From contig NZ_HG964938.1 in the NCBI RefSeq assembly GCF_000613245.1, forward strand, positions 778,965 through 842,964: a stretch of DNA of 64,000 bases. The letters are read 5' to 3'. Source of the stretch: Mycobacterium asiaticum DSM 44297. GTDB lineage: Bacteria > Actinomycetota > Actinomycetes > Mycobacteriales > Mycobacteriaceae. The notes beneath the pieces were generated by a model that was not told the origin of the DNA, searched no databases, and saw only the letters and a list, made by a program, of their open reading frames with translations. Both the position numbers and the translations under genes were made by a program. Of this stretch, positions 23,926 through 32,773 are shown one piece after another (within the stretch, counting starts at the first letter, position 1; each line of letters opens with the position of its first letter).

Positions 23926-25575
23926 GTGCAGAATTTCTCGGTATTGCCGCCGGAGATCAATTCGTTGCGCATGTTCCTCGGCGCCGGCTCGGCGCCGATG
24001 CTGCAGGCGGCGGCGGCCTGGGAGGGCCTGGCCGATGAGTTGGCGTCGGCGGCCGGGGCGTTTTCGGCGGTGACGACGGGGCTGACTGGCCAGTCTTGGC
24101 AGGGCGCGGCAGCGGCGGCGATGGCCGGTGCGGCAGCTCCCTATGCGGGGTTGCTGAGTGCCGCGTCGGCCCAGGCTGCCGGCGTGGCTGGTCAGGCCAA
24201 CGCGGTCGTCAGCGCATTCGAGGCGGCACGAGCGGCGATCGTTCATCCGCTCGAAGTGGCCGCAAACCGGAACGCGTTGGTGCAGTTGGTCCGGACAAAC
24301 TTCCTAGGGCTGAACGCTCCGGCGATCGCAGCCGTCGAGGGCTTCTACGAGAGCATGTGGGCCCAGGACGTCGCCGCGATGTTCGGCTATCACGCAGGAG
24401 CATCGGCGGCGGCCGGCCAGCTCGGTCCGGCTCAGAGCTTGCTGCAGAATTTGTTGAGCAACTTGCCGAATCTCGGCATCGGGAACAAAGGCGGCACCGG
24501 CAACGTCGGCAACGGCAACAACGGCAGTGCCAATGTGGGCAGCGGGAATTTCGGCAGCGGCAATATTGGCGGCGGCAACTTGGGTAATGCCAACGTCGGC
24601 AACGGCAATTTCGGTGACGGGAATTTCGGCAGCGGCAACGTCGGTGTCGGAAACATCGGGATGGGAAACGGCGGCACGTTGGCGGGCATTGTGCGCGGGC
24701 CGGGGAATCATAATGTCGGGTTCGGCAATTCAGGCAACAACAACATCGGCCTCGCCAATACCGGTAATGGGAACCAAGGCGCCGGCAACCACGGCAACAA
24801 CAACATCGGCCTGGGGCTGACCGGGAACAACCTGATCGGTCTCGGCAATGCCTATTACGACACAACGACGGGCCAGTTCGTGTTCAACGGTCTGAATTCT
24901 GGCAGTGGCAATATCGGATTCGGTAACTCCGGCTCCAACAACATCGGGTTCTTCAACTCGGGCTCCAATAACATCGGCTTCTTCAACTCCGGCATCGACA
25001 CGTCTGGCCAGTACAACGTCCATACGGTGGGTATTGGCAACTCAGGAACCGCCAACATCGGCTTCGGAAACTCCGGCGCGGGAAGCTTCGGGATCGGCAA
25101 CGGCGGCAGCTTGAACACCGGCATTGGTAACGGAGGCGGGATCAATACCGGTTTCGGCAACGGCGGCAGCACCAACACCGGTTTCTTCAATGGAGGCGCG
25201 GCCAACACCGGTAGTGGCAATTCGGGTGATATCAACACCGGCTTGTGGAATTCGGGTGACGTCAACACCGGGCTGGGCACCACCACCGATTCCGGCGCCC
25301 TGACGTCCGGCTTCGGCAATACCGGGCTCCTGGTTTCAGGCTTTGGCAATTCGGTCGCCACAAGCGCGGGCACGGGCGCTGTCTCTGGCTTCGGCAACTC
25401 GGCTGCGGGCGGTTCGGCAATGAACGGCAACATTTCCGGTCTTTTTAACCAGGGCATCACCGAGCTCTTCCTGGGCGCCCCGATCGGGCAAATCAGCGGA
25501 TACAACTCCGGGTTCTTCAACAGCGGCACTGGGGTGGCCGGTTTCTTCACCATCAACGTCGGGCGCCTGCCCTGA
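23926..25575 (+). CDS. PPE-MPTR family protein (549 aa)
   Basis: The GTG start gives VQNFSVLPPEINSLRMFLGAGSAPM, the PPE N-terminus, with the W-x-G turn in GQSWQGAAA (about residue 58). The PPE domain runs to about 180. From about residue 183 to 480 the protein is a major polymorphic tandem repeat of NxGxGN pentapeptides (GNVGNGN, NIGFFNSG, NTGFGNGG types), then a short unique end with SGFGNSAAGG. PPE proteins are exported by ESX type VII systems, often with a PE partner; no pe gene is adjacent. It lies alone between asd and the His/Pro-rich proteins. Repeat DNA here is prone to assembly and length error. Confidence 0.92.
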   Translation: MQNFSVLPPEINSLRMFLGAGSAPMLQAAAAWEGLADELASAAGAFSAVTTGLTGQSWQGAAAAAMAGAAAPYAGLLSAASAQAAGVAGQANAVVSAFEAARAAIVHPLEVAANRNALVQLVRTNFLGLNAPAIAAVEGFYESMWAQDVAAMFGYHAGASAAAGQLGPAQSLLQNLLSNLPNLGIGNKGGTGNVGNGNNGSANVGSGNFGSGNIGGGNLGNANVGNGNFGDGNFGSGNVGVGNIGMGNGGTLAGIVRGPGNHNVGFGNSGNNNIGLANTGNGNQGAGNHGNNNIGLGLTGNNLIGLGNAYYDTTTGQFVFNGLNSGSGNIGFGNSGSNNIGFFNSGSNNIGFFNSGIDTSGQYNVHTVGIGNSGTANIGFGNSGAGSFGIGNGGSLNTGIGNGGGINTGFGNGGSTNTGFFNGGAANTGSGNSGDINTGLWNSGDVNTGLGTTTDSGALTSGFGNTGLLVSGFGNSVATSAGTGAVSGFGNSAAGGSAMNGNISGLFNQGITELFLGAPIGQISGYNSGFFNSGTGVAGFFTINVGRLP

Positions 25576-25659
25576 TCGTGGCCTTCGGCCGATCGCTCAC
25601 AGCTGCTACATAAGTAGCGCATAGCGGCCACTTCTGTTTACCCGTGCATCATGCGTGTC

Positions 25660-26088
25660 ATGAGCGAAATTTCTGACACTCCCACCACGCGCACCTCGAC
25701 CGCCGTGGCACCGCAACCCGTCCACACCACACCCAAGGTCTTCAGGGCGGCGGCCTGGGTCGCCATCGTCGCGGGGATCGTATTCATCGTCTCGGTCATC
25801 TTCTTCACCGGTTTCCGGCTGGGGCTGGCCGCCGGTCACGGTGGCCACCACGGCCATCACCACAAGCACCATCCGGCGATGTTCCACCGCTCGGGCTTCC
25901 CCAAACGGCGGCGGCGGCCAGCAGCAGGTGGGCCCCGGCACGGCACCGGGCGGACCCGGCCAGGTGCCCTCGTCGGTGACGCCCTCCACAACCCCGGCCC
26001 CGACCCCCGGTCGCTGACACCTTCAACCAGTAGCCCGGTGCTCGTCGAGCACCGGGCTACATCAATTCACGGCATCTTTGTTGCCTGA
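25660..26088 (+). CDS. His/Pro-rich membrane protein, frameshifted (intact end would be 26017)
   Basis: The start MSEISDTPTTRT parallels that of the next gene (MSETPEPSVP), and both share AAAWVAIVAGIVFIVSVIFF, one transmembrane helix, followed by a His cluster (GHGGHHGHHHKHH). After MFHRSGFP the literal frame turns Arg-rich, while skipping one C of the CCCC run at 25899-25902 gives a Gly/Pro/Gln-rich tail (NGGGGQQQVGPGTAPGG) ending in PTPGR at a TGA at 26015-26017, like the PPGR end of the neighbour. A perfect hairpin at 26030-26060 then fits as terminator, but it lies inside the literal frame. It resembles the Pro-rich proteins Rv3705A/Rv3706c; function unknown. Confidence 0.65.
   Translation: MSEISDTPTTRTSTAVAPQPVHTTPKVFRAAAWVAIVAGIVFIVSVIFFTGFRLGLAAGHGGHHGHHHKHHPAMFHRSGFPKRRRRPAAGGPRHGTGRTRPGALVGDALHNPGPDPRSLTPSTSSPVLVEHRATSIHGIFVA
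26030..26060 (+). terminator. Intrinsic-type terminator hairpin
   Basis: GTAGCCCGGTGCTCG and its exact complement form a 15-bp stem with a single-base centre. A real loop would open a few pairs. It follows the corrected stop of the His/Pro-rich gene by 12 bp and precedes its paralogue. No U-tract follows. Confidence 0.75.
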
Positions 26089-26128
26089 GGGCTTTACGGT
26101 GTCGTACGCCTAGGCAATATTCGAAGGC

Positions 26129-26518
26129 ATGAGTGAAACTCCCGAGCCATCCGTCCCGGCGACTCCGGTTGCCACCGCGCCGCCCGCCTACGTGGAGAAA
26201 CCGCCACGGCTCTACCGCGTCGCAGCGTGGGTGGTGATCGTCGCGGGCATCGTCTTCATCGCATCGACCATCTTCTTTGCCGCCGCCATGGCATTCGGCG
26301 GCGGCAGGTGCCATCACCACCACCGTCACCACCACGGCCAGTTCCAGCCGGGTGGCCCGGGCGGTCCCGGCGGCCCCGGAGCGGGATGGCAGTTCCGGTA
26401 TCCCGGCGGGCCGCCGCCTCCCGGCATGGGCCCCGGCTTCCCGCCCGGACCCCCTCCGCCGGCACAGCAACCGACCACGTCAGGTCCCAGCGCGCCGTCC
26501 AGCCCGCCCGGTCGCTAG
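26129..26518 (+). CDS. His/Pro-rich single-pass membrane protein, paralogue of the preceding gene
   Basis: 129-aa protein: Pro/Thr-rich N-terminus, one transmembrane helix (VAAWVVIVAGIVFIASTIFFAAAM, about 31-54), a metal-ligand-like cluster CHHHHRHHH, and a Gly/Pro-rich tail (GGPGGPGGPGAGW, PPPPGMGPGFPPGPPPP). Similar in design to M. tuberculosis Rv3705A/Rv3706c Pro-rich proteins. The His/Cys cluster next to the membrane could bind divalent metal; this is inference. It lies 44 bp upstream of the catalase gene and on the same strand, so joint transcription is possible. Confidence 0.75.
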   Translation: MSETPEPSVPATPVATAPPAYVEKPPRLYRVAAWVVIVAGIVFIASTIFFAAAMAFGGGRCHHHHRHHHGQFQPGGPGGPGGPGAGWQFRYPGGPPPPGMGPGFPPGPPPPAQQPTTSGPSAPSSPPGR

Positions 26519-26562
26519 CCACCAGTTCCGCACCGAACCAGCCCAGCAAAAGGAGATCGTCA

Positions 26563-28011
26563 ATGACGGAGCGTTTCACCACCACTGACGGCGGTAGCCC
26601 GGCGCCCAGCGACAAGGAGTCGCTGACCGTTGGTCCCGACGGCCCGATCCTGCTGCACGATCACTACCTGATCGAGCAGATGGCGCAGTTCAATCGGGAA
26701 CGGATCCCGGAACGTCAGCCACATGCCAAGGGCGGCGGCGCATTTGGCTTCTTCGAGGTCACCAACGACGTGAGTCGATACACCCGTGCGGCGGTATTCC
26801 AGCCGGGCACCAAGACCGACACGCTGATCAGGTTCTCCACCGTGGCCGGCGAACGCGGCAGCCCGGACACCTGGCGTGACCCGCGCGGCTTCGCATTGAA
26901 GTTCTATACCAGCGAAGGCAACTTCGACATGGTCGGCAACAACACGCCGGTCTTCTTCATCCGCGACCCGCTGAAGTTCCAGCACTTCATTCGCTCGCAA
27001 AAGCGAATGCAGGCAACAAATTTGCGCAACCACAACATGCAGTGGGACTTCTGGACCCTCACACCGGAGTCGGCGCACCAGGTCACCTGGCTGATGGGCG
27101 ACCGTGGTATCCCCAAGACCTGGCGGCACATGAACGGCTACAGCAGCCACACCTACAGCTGGATCAACGCCGCCGACGAGATCTTCTGGGTGAAGTACCA
27201 CTTCATCAGTGACCAGGGCATCGACTTCCTCACCCAGGAGGACGCCGACCGACTGGCCGGTGAGGACGGCGATTATCACCAGCGTGATCTTTATGAGTCC
27301 ATCGAGCGCGGCGACTTCCCGAGTTGGACTCTGAGGATGCAGATCATGCCGTTCGAGGAGGCCAAGACCTACCGGTTCAACCCATTCGACCTCACCAAGG
27401 TGTGGCCGCACGGCGACTACCCGCTCATCGACGTCGGCAAGCTGACGCTGAACCGCAACGTCACCGACTATCACGCCGAAATCGAGCAGGCCGCCTTCGA
27501 GCCCAACAACATCGTGCCGGGCACCGGGCTGAGCCCCGACAAGATGCTGCTCGGTCGCGGCTTCTCCTACGCCGACGCCCACCGGGCCCGGTTGGGCACC
27601 AACTACAAGCACATCCCGGTGAATTCGCCCAAGGTCGAGGTCAACAGCTACTCCAAGGACGGCGCCATGCGGATCAAGAACGCATCGGATCCGGTTTACG
27701 CGCCCAACTCCTTCGGTGGCCCGCATGCCGACCCGCAGCGCGCCGCCGAGGTGCGCTGGTTCGCCGACGGGGAGATGGTGCGATCGGCCTACACGTTGCG
27801 CGCCGAGGACGACGACTGGGGTCAGGCCGGCACCCTGGTCCGCGATGTGCTCAACGACGACGAACGGGAACGGTTGGCCCACAACATCATCGGACACGTC
27901 TCCAAGGGTGTGCAGGAGCCGGTGCTGTCCCGGGTGTTCGAGTACTGGCGCAACGTCGACGCCGACCTCGGCAAGAAGGTGGAGGAGGGAGTCCGGGCGA
28001 ACCTCGGCTGA
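26563..28011 (+). CDS. katA: Monofunctional heme catalase
   Basis: 482-aa small-subunit (clade 3 size) catalase converting hydrogen peroxide to water and oxygen. The ATG follows AAAGGAG. The distal His is in RQPHAKGGGAFGFF (about residue 53), the distal Asn in DMVGNNTPVFFIRD (about 126), and the proximal heme Tyr in LLGRGFSYADAHRARLG (about 337). RFSTVAGERGSPDTWRDPRGFALKFYT is highly conserved. M. tuberculosis relies on KatG and lacks this type, so the gene is an accessory feature of this lineage. The Ohr-like gene follows closely, giving a peroxide-defence pair. Confidence 0.95.
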   Translation: MTERFTTTDGGSPAPSDKESLTVGPDGPILLHDHYLIEQMAQFNRERIPERQPHAKGGGAFGFFEVTNDVSRYTRAAVFQPGTKTDTLIRFSTVAGERGSPDTWRDPRGFALKFYTSEGNFDMVGNNTPVFFIRDPLKFQHFIRSQKRMQATNLRNHNMQWDFWTLTPESAHQVTWLMGDRGIPKTWRHMNGYSSHTYSWINAADEIFWVKYHFISDQGIDFLTQEDADRLAGEDGDYHQRDLYESIERGDFPSWTLRMQIMPFEEAKTYRFNPFDLTKVWPHGDYPLIDVGKLTLNRNVTDYHAEIEQAAFEPNNIVPGTGLSPDKMLLGRGFSYADAHRARLGTNYKHIPVNSPKVEVNSYSKDGAMRIKNASDPVYAPNSFGGPHADPQRAAEVRWFADGEMVRSAYTLRAEDDDWGQAGTLVRDVLNDDERERLAHNIIGHVSKGVQEPVLSRVFEYWRNVDADLGKKVEEGVRANLG

Positions 28012-28038
28012 CCATCCGCGGCTGGCATGATCGAGGCC

Positions 28039-28467
28039 ATGAGCATCGAAGTCGTTTACACCACCACATCAACGGCGACGGGCGGGGGCCGCGACGGGCA
28101 CGTCAAGTCCGACGACGGCCGCATAGATCTGGAAACCCGCCCGCCGAAGGCGATGGGCGGCAACGGTGAAGGCACCAACCCTGAGCAGTTGTTTTCAGCC
28201 GGTTACGCGGCGTGCTTCCTGGGCGCGCTGCGGCTGGTTGCCGGCAAGGCCAAGGTCAAGCTCGACGACGCAACCGACGTCACCGTCGAAATCGGATTCG
28301 GCAAGGACTCCGATGGCGGGTTCGGCCTCACCGGCAAGATCGTTGGGTACCTTCCCGGCCTGGACCAGAGCGCGGCCGAGGACCTGGTCCATCAAGCTCA
28401 CCAGGTGTGCCCGTATTCGAAGGCCACCCGGGGCAACATCGACGTCGAAGTCTCGGCCAAGGTGTAG
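28039..28467 (+). CDS. Organic hydroperoxide resistance protein (Ohr/OsmC family)
   Basis: 142-aa thiol peroxidase of the Ohr type. The two redox Cys are in FSAGYAACFLGAL (peroxidatic, about 58) and HQVCPYSKATRGN (resolving, about 122), with the conserved catalytic Arg in VKSDDGRIDLETRPP or nearby. It reduces organic and lipid hydroperoxides using lipoylated proteins. The second ATG (MSIEVVYTT) matches the usual Ohr N-terminus better than the one four codons upstream. It lies 27 bp after katA, probably in the same operon. No ohrR-like regulator is adjacent. Confidence 0.88.
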   Translation: MSIEVVYTTTSTATGGGRDGHVKSDDGRIDLETRPPKAMGGNGEGTNPEQLFSAGYAACFLGALRLVAGKAKVKLDDATDVTVEIGFGKDSDGGFGLTGKIVGYLPGLDQSAAEDLVHQAHQVCPYSKATRGNIDVEVSAKV

Positions 28468-28514
28468 CGAGGGCGGGTCCGGGAATATGTCGGACCCGTC
28501 TGGAAGATGAAGTG

Positions 28515-29816
28515 ATGGTGACACGCATCGCCGCGACCGCCACGTCCCCGCCGCTGGACGGTATCGGCGCGCCGGACACCGCGCTGGCCGGCTCGGCGGC
28601 CGTCGCGCAGCACATCGCCGAGGGTTGCCTCGCCGACGGCCCAGTGGGGCGCGTCGGCCTGGAACTCGAGGCGCACTGCTTCGACCCCGCCGATCCACTG
28701 CGCCGTCCCGGCTGGGATGAGCTCAACGGCGTTCTCAAATGGGTCGACCCTCTTCCGGGCGGAAGCGCAATCACCATGGAACCCGGTGGCGCCGTTGAAC
28801 TTTCGGGTCCCCCGGCCGACGGTGTGCTCGCCGCGATCGACGCGATGAGCCGGGACCAGGCGGCGCTGCGCGCCGCACTGGCCGAGTCCGGGCTGGGCCT
28901 GGTGTTCCTGGGTGCAGATCCGCTGCGGTCGCCGGCGCGGGTCAATCCCGGCGCGCGCTACCGCGCAATGGAGCAGTTCTTTGTCGCGACTGACAGTCGG
29001 GCGGCCGGCGCGGCGATGATGACCTCGACGGCCTCGATCCAGGTCAATCTGGACGCCGGACCACGCACCGGCTGGGTGGCGCGGGTGCGCCTGGCGCACG
29101 CGTTGGGGCCGACGATGATTGCGATCGCGGGCAACTCTCCGATGTTGGGTGGGCAGTTCACCGGTTGGCAATCCACCCGCCAGTGGGTGTGGGGCCAGAT
29201 GGACTCGGCACGGTGCGGGCCGATTCTGGGCGCCAGCGGTGTGGACCCCGGCACCGACTGGGCGCTGTACGCGCTCAAAGCGCCGGTGATGATGGTGCGC
29301 AGTTCGGACGGTGACGAGATCCTGCCGGTCATCGACTATGTGCCGTTCACCGACTGGGTGGACGGTCGCGTCCTGCTCGCCGGGCGCCATCCCACCCACG
29401 CCGACCTTGAATACCACCTGACCACTCTGTTCCCGCCGGTGCGGCCGCGGCAGTGGCTGGAGATCCGCTACCTGGATTCCGTGCCGGAGGCGGTGTGGCC
29501 GGCCCTGGCCTTCACGTTGACCACCTTGCTGGACGACCCGGTCGCAGCCGACCTGGCCGCCGAAGCGGTCGAACCGGTGGCCACGGCATGGGACACCGCG
29601 GCCCGGCTCGGGTTGGGCGACCGACGGCTCTACGCGGCGGCAAACCGGTGTCTGGCCATCGCCACGGAGCGGGCACCTGCCGAGCTCGCCGCGGCGATGG
29701 AGCAGCTCACGCTCAATGTGGAGACGGGACGATGTCCGGCCGACGATTTCGCCGACCGGGTCATCGACAACGGCATCGCGGCGACGGTAGCGCGGATGGC
29801 CCGAGGGGGGATGTGA
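28515..29816 (+). CDS. egtA: Glutamate-cysteine ligase EgtA, ergothioneine pathway
   Basis: 433-aa GCS2-type ligase forming gamma-glutamylcysteine, the sulfur donor for EgtB. Conserved parts include VGLELEAHCFD (metal and ATP Glu), AITMEPGGAVELSGPP, STASIQVNLDAG and the Arg in QWLEIRYLDSVPE. The ATG gives MVTRIAATATS; codons upstream overlap the Ohr gene out of frame. It heads the egtABCDE operon: each following start overlaps the preceding stop by 1 to 4 bases, so the five proteins are made from one message. It corresponds to Rv3704c. Confidence 0.93.
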   Translation: MVTRIAATATSPPLDGIGAPDTALAGSAAVAQHIAEGCLADGPVGRVGLELEAHCFDPADPLRRPGWDELNGVLKWVDPLPGGSAITMEPGGAVELSGPPADGVLAAIDAMSRDQAALRAALAESGLGLVFLGADPLRSPARVNPGARYRAMEQFFVATDSRAAGAAMMTSTASIQVNLDAGPRTGWVARVRLAHALGPTMIAIAGNSPMLGGQFTGWQSTRQWVWGQMDSARCGPILGASGVDPGTDWALYALKAPVMMVRSSDGDEILPVIDYVPFTDWVDGRVLLAGRHPTHADLEYHLTTLFPPVRPRQWLEIRYLDSVPEAVWPALAFTLTTLLDDPVAADLAAEAVEPVATAWDTAARLGLGDRRLYAAANRCLAIATERAPAELAAAMEQLTLNVETGRCPADDFADRVIDNGIAATVARMARGGM

Positions 29817-31099
29817 CGAAAGAACGGCTTGCGGAAGGTCTGGAGCGCGCGCGAACCCGCACGCTTCGGCTCGTCGATTTCGACGATGCCGAATTGCATC
29901 GGCAGTACGACCCGCTGATGAGTCCGCTGGTATGGGACCTGGCGCACATCGGCCAGCAGGAAGAGCTGTGGGTCCTGCGGGGCGGCAACCTGGAACGGCC
30001 GGGATTGTTGCCACCGGAGGTGGAAGGGCTCTACGACGCCTTCGTGCACTCTCGCGCCAGCCGGGTGGACCTGCCGTTACTATCCCCAGCCAAGGCGCGG
30101 TCGTTGTGCAGTACGGTCCGCAACGCTGCGCTGGACGAGCTTGATGCGCTTGCGGACACCCAACCCGACGACCCGGCTCTGTTCAGGTTCGGGTTGGTCA
30201 TCAGCCACGAGAATCAGCACGGCGAAACCATGCTGCAGGCGCTCAATCTGCGCTCCGGGGCGCCGCTGTTGCAGGCCACCCAACCCGTTCCCGCCGGTCG
30301 CCCCGAACTGGCCGGGACGTCGGTCCTGGTGTCCGGCGGCCCTTTCGTGCTGGGCGTGGACGCCGCGACCGAACCGTACTCGCTGGACAACGAACGCCCG
30401 GCACACGTGGTCGAGGTACCGAGCTTTCGGATCGGCCGGGTTCCGGTCACCAACGGCGAATGGCAGCACTTCATCTCCGACGGCGGTTACGCCGAACCTG
30501 GATGGTGGTCGGAGCGTGGCTGGCAGCACCGCCAGCAGGCAGGTCTCACGGCGCCGCAATTCTGGGGCGCCGATGGGCGCACCCGCACTCGGTTCGGGTA
30601 CACCGAGGACCTTCCTGCCGACGAGCCGGTGCAGCACATCTCCTACTTCGAGGCCGAGGCGTACGCGGCGTGGGCCGGTGCCCGGCTGCCCACCGAGATC
30701 GAGTGGGAAAAGGCCTGCGCCTGGGATCCGGCCGGCAACACCCGCCGCCGCTATCCATGGGGCGACCAGCAGCCATCGGCCGAACGCGCCAACCTCGACG
30801 GCAACACCCTGCGCCCCGCGCCGGTGGGGGCCTACCCGGCCGGAGCGTCGGCCTACGGCGCCGAGCAGATGCTGGGCGACGTCTGGGAATGGACCAGCTC
30901 TCCGCTGCGGCCGTGGCCGGGCTTCGTGCCGATGATCTACGAGCGCTATTCGCAGCCCTTCTTCGACGGCGATTACCGGGTGCTGCGCGGTGGTTCCTGG
31001 GCAGTCGAGTCGTCGATCCTGCGTCCCAGCTTCCGCAACTGGGATCACCCCTACCGTCGCCAGATCTTTTCTGGGCTCCGATTGGCGTGGGACGTCTGA
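29813..31099 (+). CDS. egtB: Ergothioneine sulfoxide synthase EgtB
   Basis: 428-aa non-heme iron enzyme that joins gamma-glutamylcysteine to hercynine with oxygen to form the sulfoxide. The N-terminal DinB-like domain holds the iron ligands: His in DLAHIGQQEEL (about 47) and the HENQHGE pair (about 131 and 135). The C-terminal formylglycine-enzyme-like domain has VPVTNGEWQHFI, RLPTEIEWEKAC and VWEWTSSPLRPWPGF. The GTG start overlaps the egtA stop as GTGA. All expected domains are complete. Confidence 0.95.
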   Translation: MTKERLAEGLERARTRTLRLVDFDDAELHRQYDPLMSPLVWDLAHIGQQEELWVLRGGNLERPGLLPPEVEGLYDAFVHSRASRVDLPLLSPAKARSLCSTVRNAALDELDALADTQPDDPALFRFGLVISHENQHGETMLQALNLRSGAPLLQATQPVPAGRPELAGTSVLVSGGPFVLGVDAATEPYSLDNERPAHVVEVPSFRIGRVPVTNGEWQHFISDGGYAEPGWWSERGWQHRQQAGLTAPQFWGADGRTRTRFGYTEDLPADEPVQHISYFEAEAYAAWAGARLPTEIEWEKACAWDPAGNTRRRYPWGDQQPSAERANLDGNTLRPAPVGAYPAGASAYGAEQMLGDVWEWTSSPLRPWPGFVPMIYERYSQPFFDGDYRVLRGGSWAVESSILRPSFRNWDHPYRRQIFSGLRLAWDV

Positions 31100-31811
31100 T
31101 GTGTCGTCATCTGGGCTGGCTCGGATCGCCGGTCAGCATTTCCAGCCTGGTGCTCGAGCCGCCACAAGGTCTGCTGCTGCAGTCGTACGCGCCGCGTCGC
31201 CAGAAGCACGGGCTGATGAACGCAGACGGTTGGGGCGTCGGCTTTTTCGACGGCTCCGCTGATGGTGCCGTACCGCGGCGCTGGCGTAGTCCGGCGCCAC
31301 TGTGGGGGATACCTCATTCGCATCGGTAGCCCCGGCGTTACGCAGCCATTGCGTGGTGGCCGCGGTGCGCTCGGCGACCGTCGGCATGCCGATCGAGATC
31401 AGCGCCACCGCACCATTCACCGATGGCCAATGGATGCTGTCGCACAACGGTGTGGTCGACCGCGCGGTGTTGCCACCGAGCCGGCTGGCCGAATCCGTAT
31501 GCGACAGTGCGTTGCTCGCCGCGGCCATCTTCGCACGCGGATTGGATGCGTTGGGCGACACCATCATCGAGATCGGCAACGCCGACCCGCAGGCCCGGCT
31601 GAACATACTGGCGGCCAACGGTGCCCGGCTGCTCGCCACGGCCTGGGGTGACACGCTGTTCCTGCTGCAGCGCACCGACGGTGTGGTGCTGGCCAGCGAG
31701 CCCTACGACGACGACCCGGACTGGGAAGAAGTGCCGGACCGGCACCTGGTGGAGGTGGGTGCCGACGGCGTCCAGTCGACGCCGTTAAACCGCGTGAAAG
31801 GAACCCGATGA
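31099..31811 (+). pseudogene. egtC: Gamma-glutamyl hercynylcysteine sulfoxide hydrolase EgtC, broken by a 1-base frameshift
   Basis: Class II glutamine amidotransferase-fold hydrolase that removes glutamate after EgtB. The ATG, overlapping the egtB stop, gives MCRHLGWLGSPVSISS with the N-terminal nucleophile Cys2, then HGLMNADGWGVGFFDG. At the G-run 31304-31308 (five G) the frame breaks: SPAPLWG continues as a stop at 31327-31329, while the next frame reads GDTSFASVAPALRSHCVVAAVRSAT through to the normal end. One added G restores a 237-aa EgtC. The corrected stop overlaps egtD as ATGA. As read, the locus is a pseudogene; a homopolymer sequencing error is more likely. Confidence 0.88.
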
Positions 31812-32773
31812 CACTGTCGCTGTCCAATCACCTCGCCGAAGATTCGGCGTTGCAGGCATTGCGTCGCGACGTGTACACCGGCCTGCAGCAGACTCCGAAG
31901 TCGTTGCCGCCCAAGTGGTTTTACGATTCGGTGGGCAGCGACCTGTTCGACCAGATCACCCGGTTGCCGGAGTATTACCCGACCCGTGCCGAAGCGGCCA
32001 TCCTGCGGGCCCGATCCGGCGAAGTGGCGGCGGCAAGTGAGGCCGACACCCTCGTGGAGCTGGGCAGCGGGACTTCGGAGAAGACGCGGCTGTTGCTCAA
32101 TGCGTTGCGAGACCGCGGCACGCTGCGCCGTTTCGTGCCGTTTGACGTGGACGCCAACGTGCTCTCGGCGGCGGCCGGGGCGATCCAGCGCGAGTACCCC
32201 GGTGTGGAAATCAACGCCGTCTGCGGGGATTTCGAGGAACATCTGGCCGAGATCCCCGGTGGGGGGCGTCGCCTGTTCGTCTTCTTGGGTTCGACCATCG
32301 GCAACCTCACACCCGGTCCCCGTGCCGAGTTTCTGGCGGCGTTGTCCGGAGTGATGCGGCCGGGGGACAGCCTGCTGTTGGGTACCGACCTGGTCAAGGA
32401 CACCGAGCGGCTGGTGCGGGCCTACGACGACGCGGCCGGGGTGACGGCCCGGTTCAATCTCAATGTGCTTTCGGTGATTAACCGCCAGCTCGGCGCGGAT
32501 TTCGTCGTCGATGCCTTCCAGCACGTTGCCCGCTGGAACGCCGAAGAGGAGCGGATCGAGATGTGGCTGCGGTCAACTCGTAGCCAGCGGGTGCGGGTGG
32601 GCGCCCTTGACTTGACCGTCGACTTCGATTCGGGCGAGGAAATGCTCACGGAGGTGTCCTGCAAGTTTCGTCCGGACGCGGTTGCTGTCGAACTCGCCGA
32701 CGCGGGTCTGGACCGGGTCCGGTGGTGGACCGACGACGTGGGTGATTTCGGTCTGTCGCTGGCCGCCAAGTGA
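31808..32773 (+). CDS. egtD: Histidine N-alpha-methyltransferase EgtD
   Basis: 321-aa SAM-dependent enzyme trimethylating histidine to hercynine, the first product of the ergothioneine pathway. Recognisable are the substrate loop PKSLPPKWFYDSVGSDLFDQITRLPEYY compressed at about 30-58 (PPKWFYDSVGS), the SAM motif LVELGSGTSEKTRLLL (about 80-95), LFVFLGSTIGNL and the C-terminal EMLTEVSCKF. The ATG overlaps the egtC stop and the stop overlaps egtE. It matches Rv3701c in length. Confidence 0.95.
   Translation: MTLSLSNHLAEDSALQALRRDVYTGLQQTPKSLPPKWFYDSVGSDLFDQITRLPEYYPTRAEAAILRARSGEVAAASEADTLVELGSGTSEKTRLLLNALRDRGTLRRFVPFDVDANVLSAAAGAIQREYPGVEINAVCGDFEEHLAEIPGGGRRLFVFLGSTIGNLTPGPRAEFLAALSGVMRPGDSLLLGTDLVKDTERLVRAYDDAAGVTARFNLNVLSVINRQLGADFVVDAFQHVARWNAEEERIEMWLRSTRSQRVRVGALDLTVDFDSGEEMLTEVSCKFRPDAVAVELADAGLDRVRWWTDDVGDFGLSLAAK

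Noticed and set aside
24480..25300. Short regularly spaced repeats resembling a CRISPR array
   Set aside because: They are degenerate, in frame and encode NxGxGN pentapeptides of a PPE-MPTR protein; no cas genes are near.
26560..27897. 445-aa open frame antisense to katA
   Set aside because: Composition is rich in Val, His and Arg without any family motif; the catalase frame carries all active-site residues.
28398..30014. 538-aa open frame antisense to egtA and egtB
   Set aside because: Spans two well-defined genes on the other strand and shows no domain; a shadow of GC-rich coding DNA.
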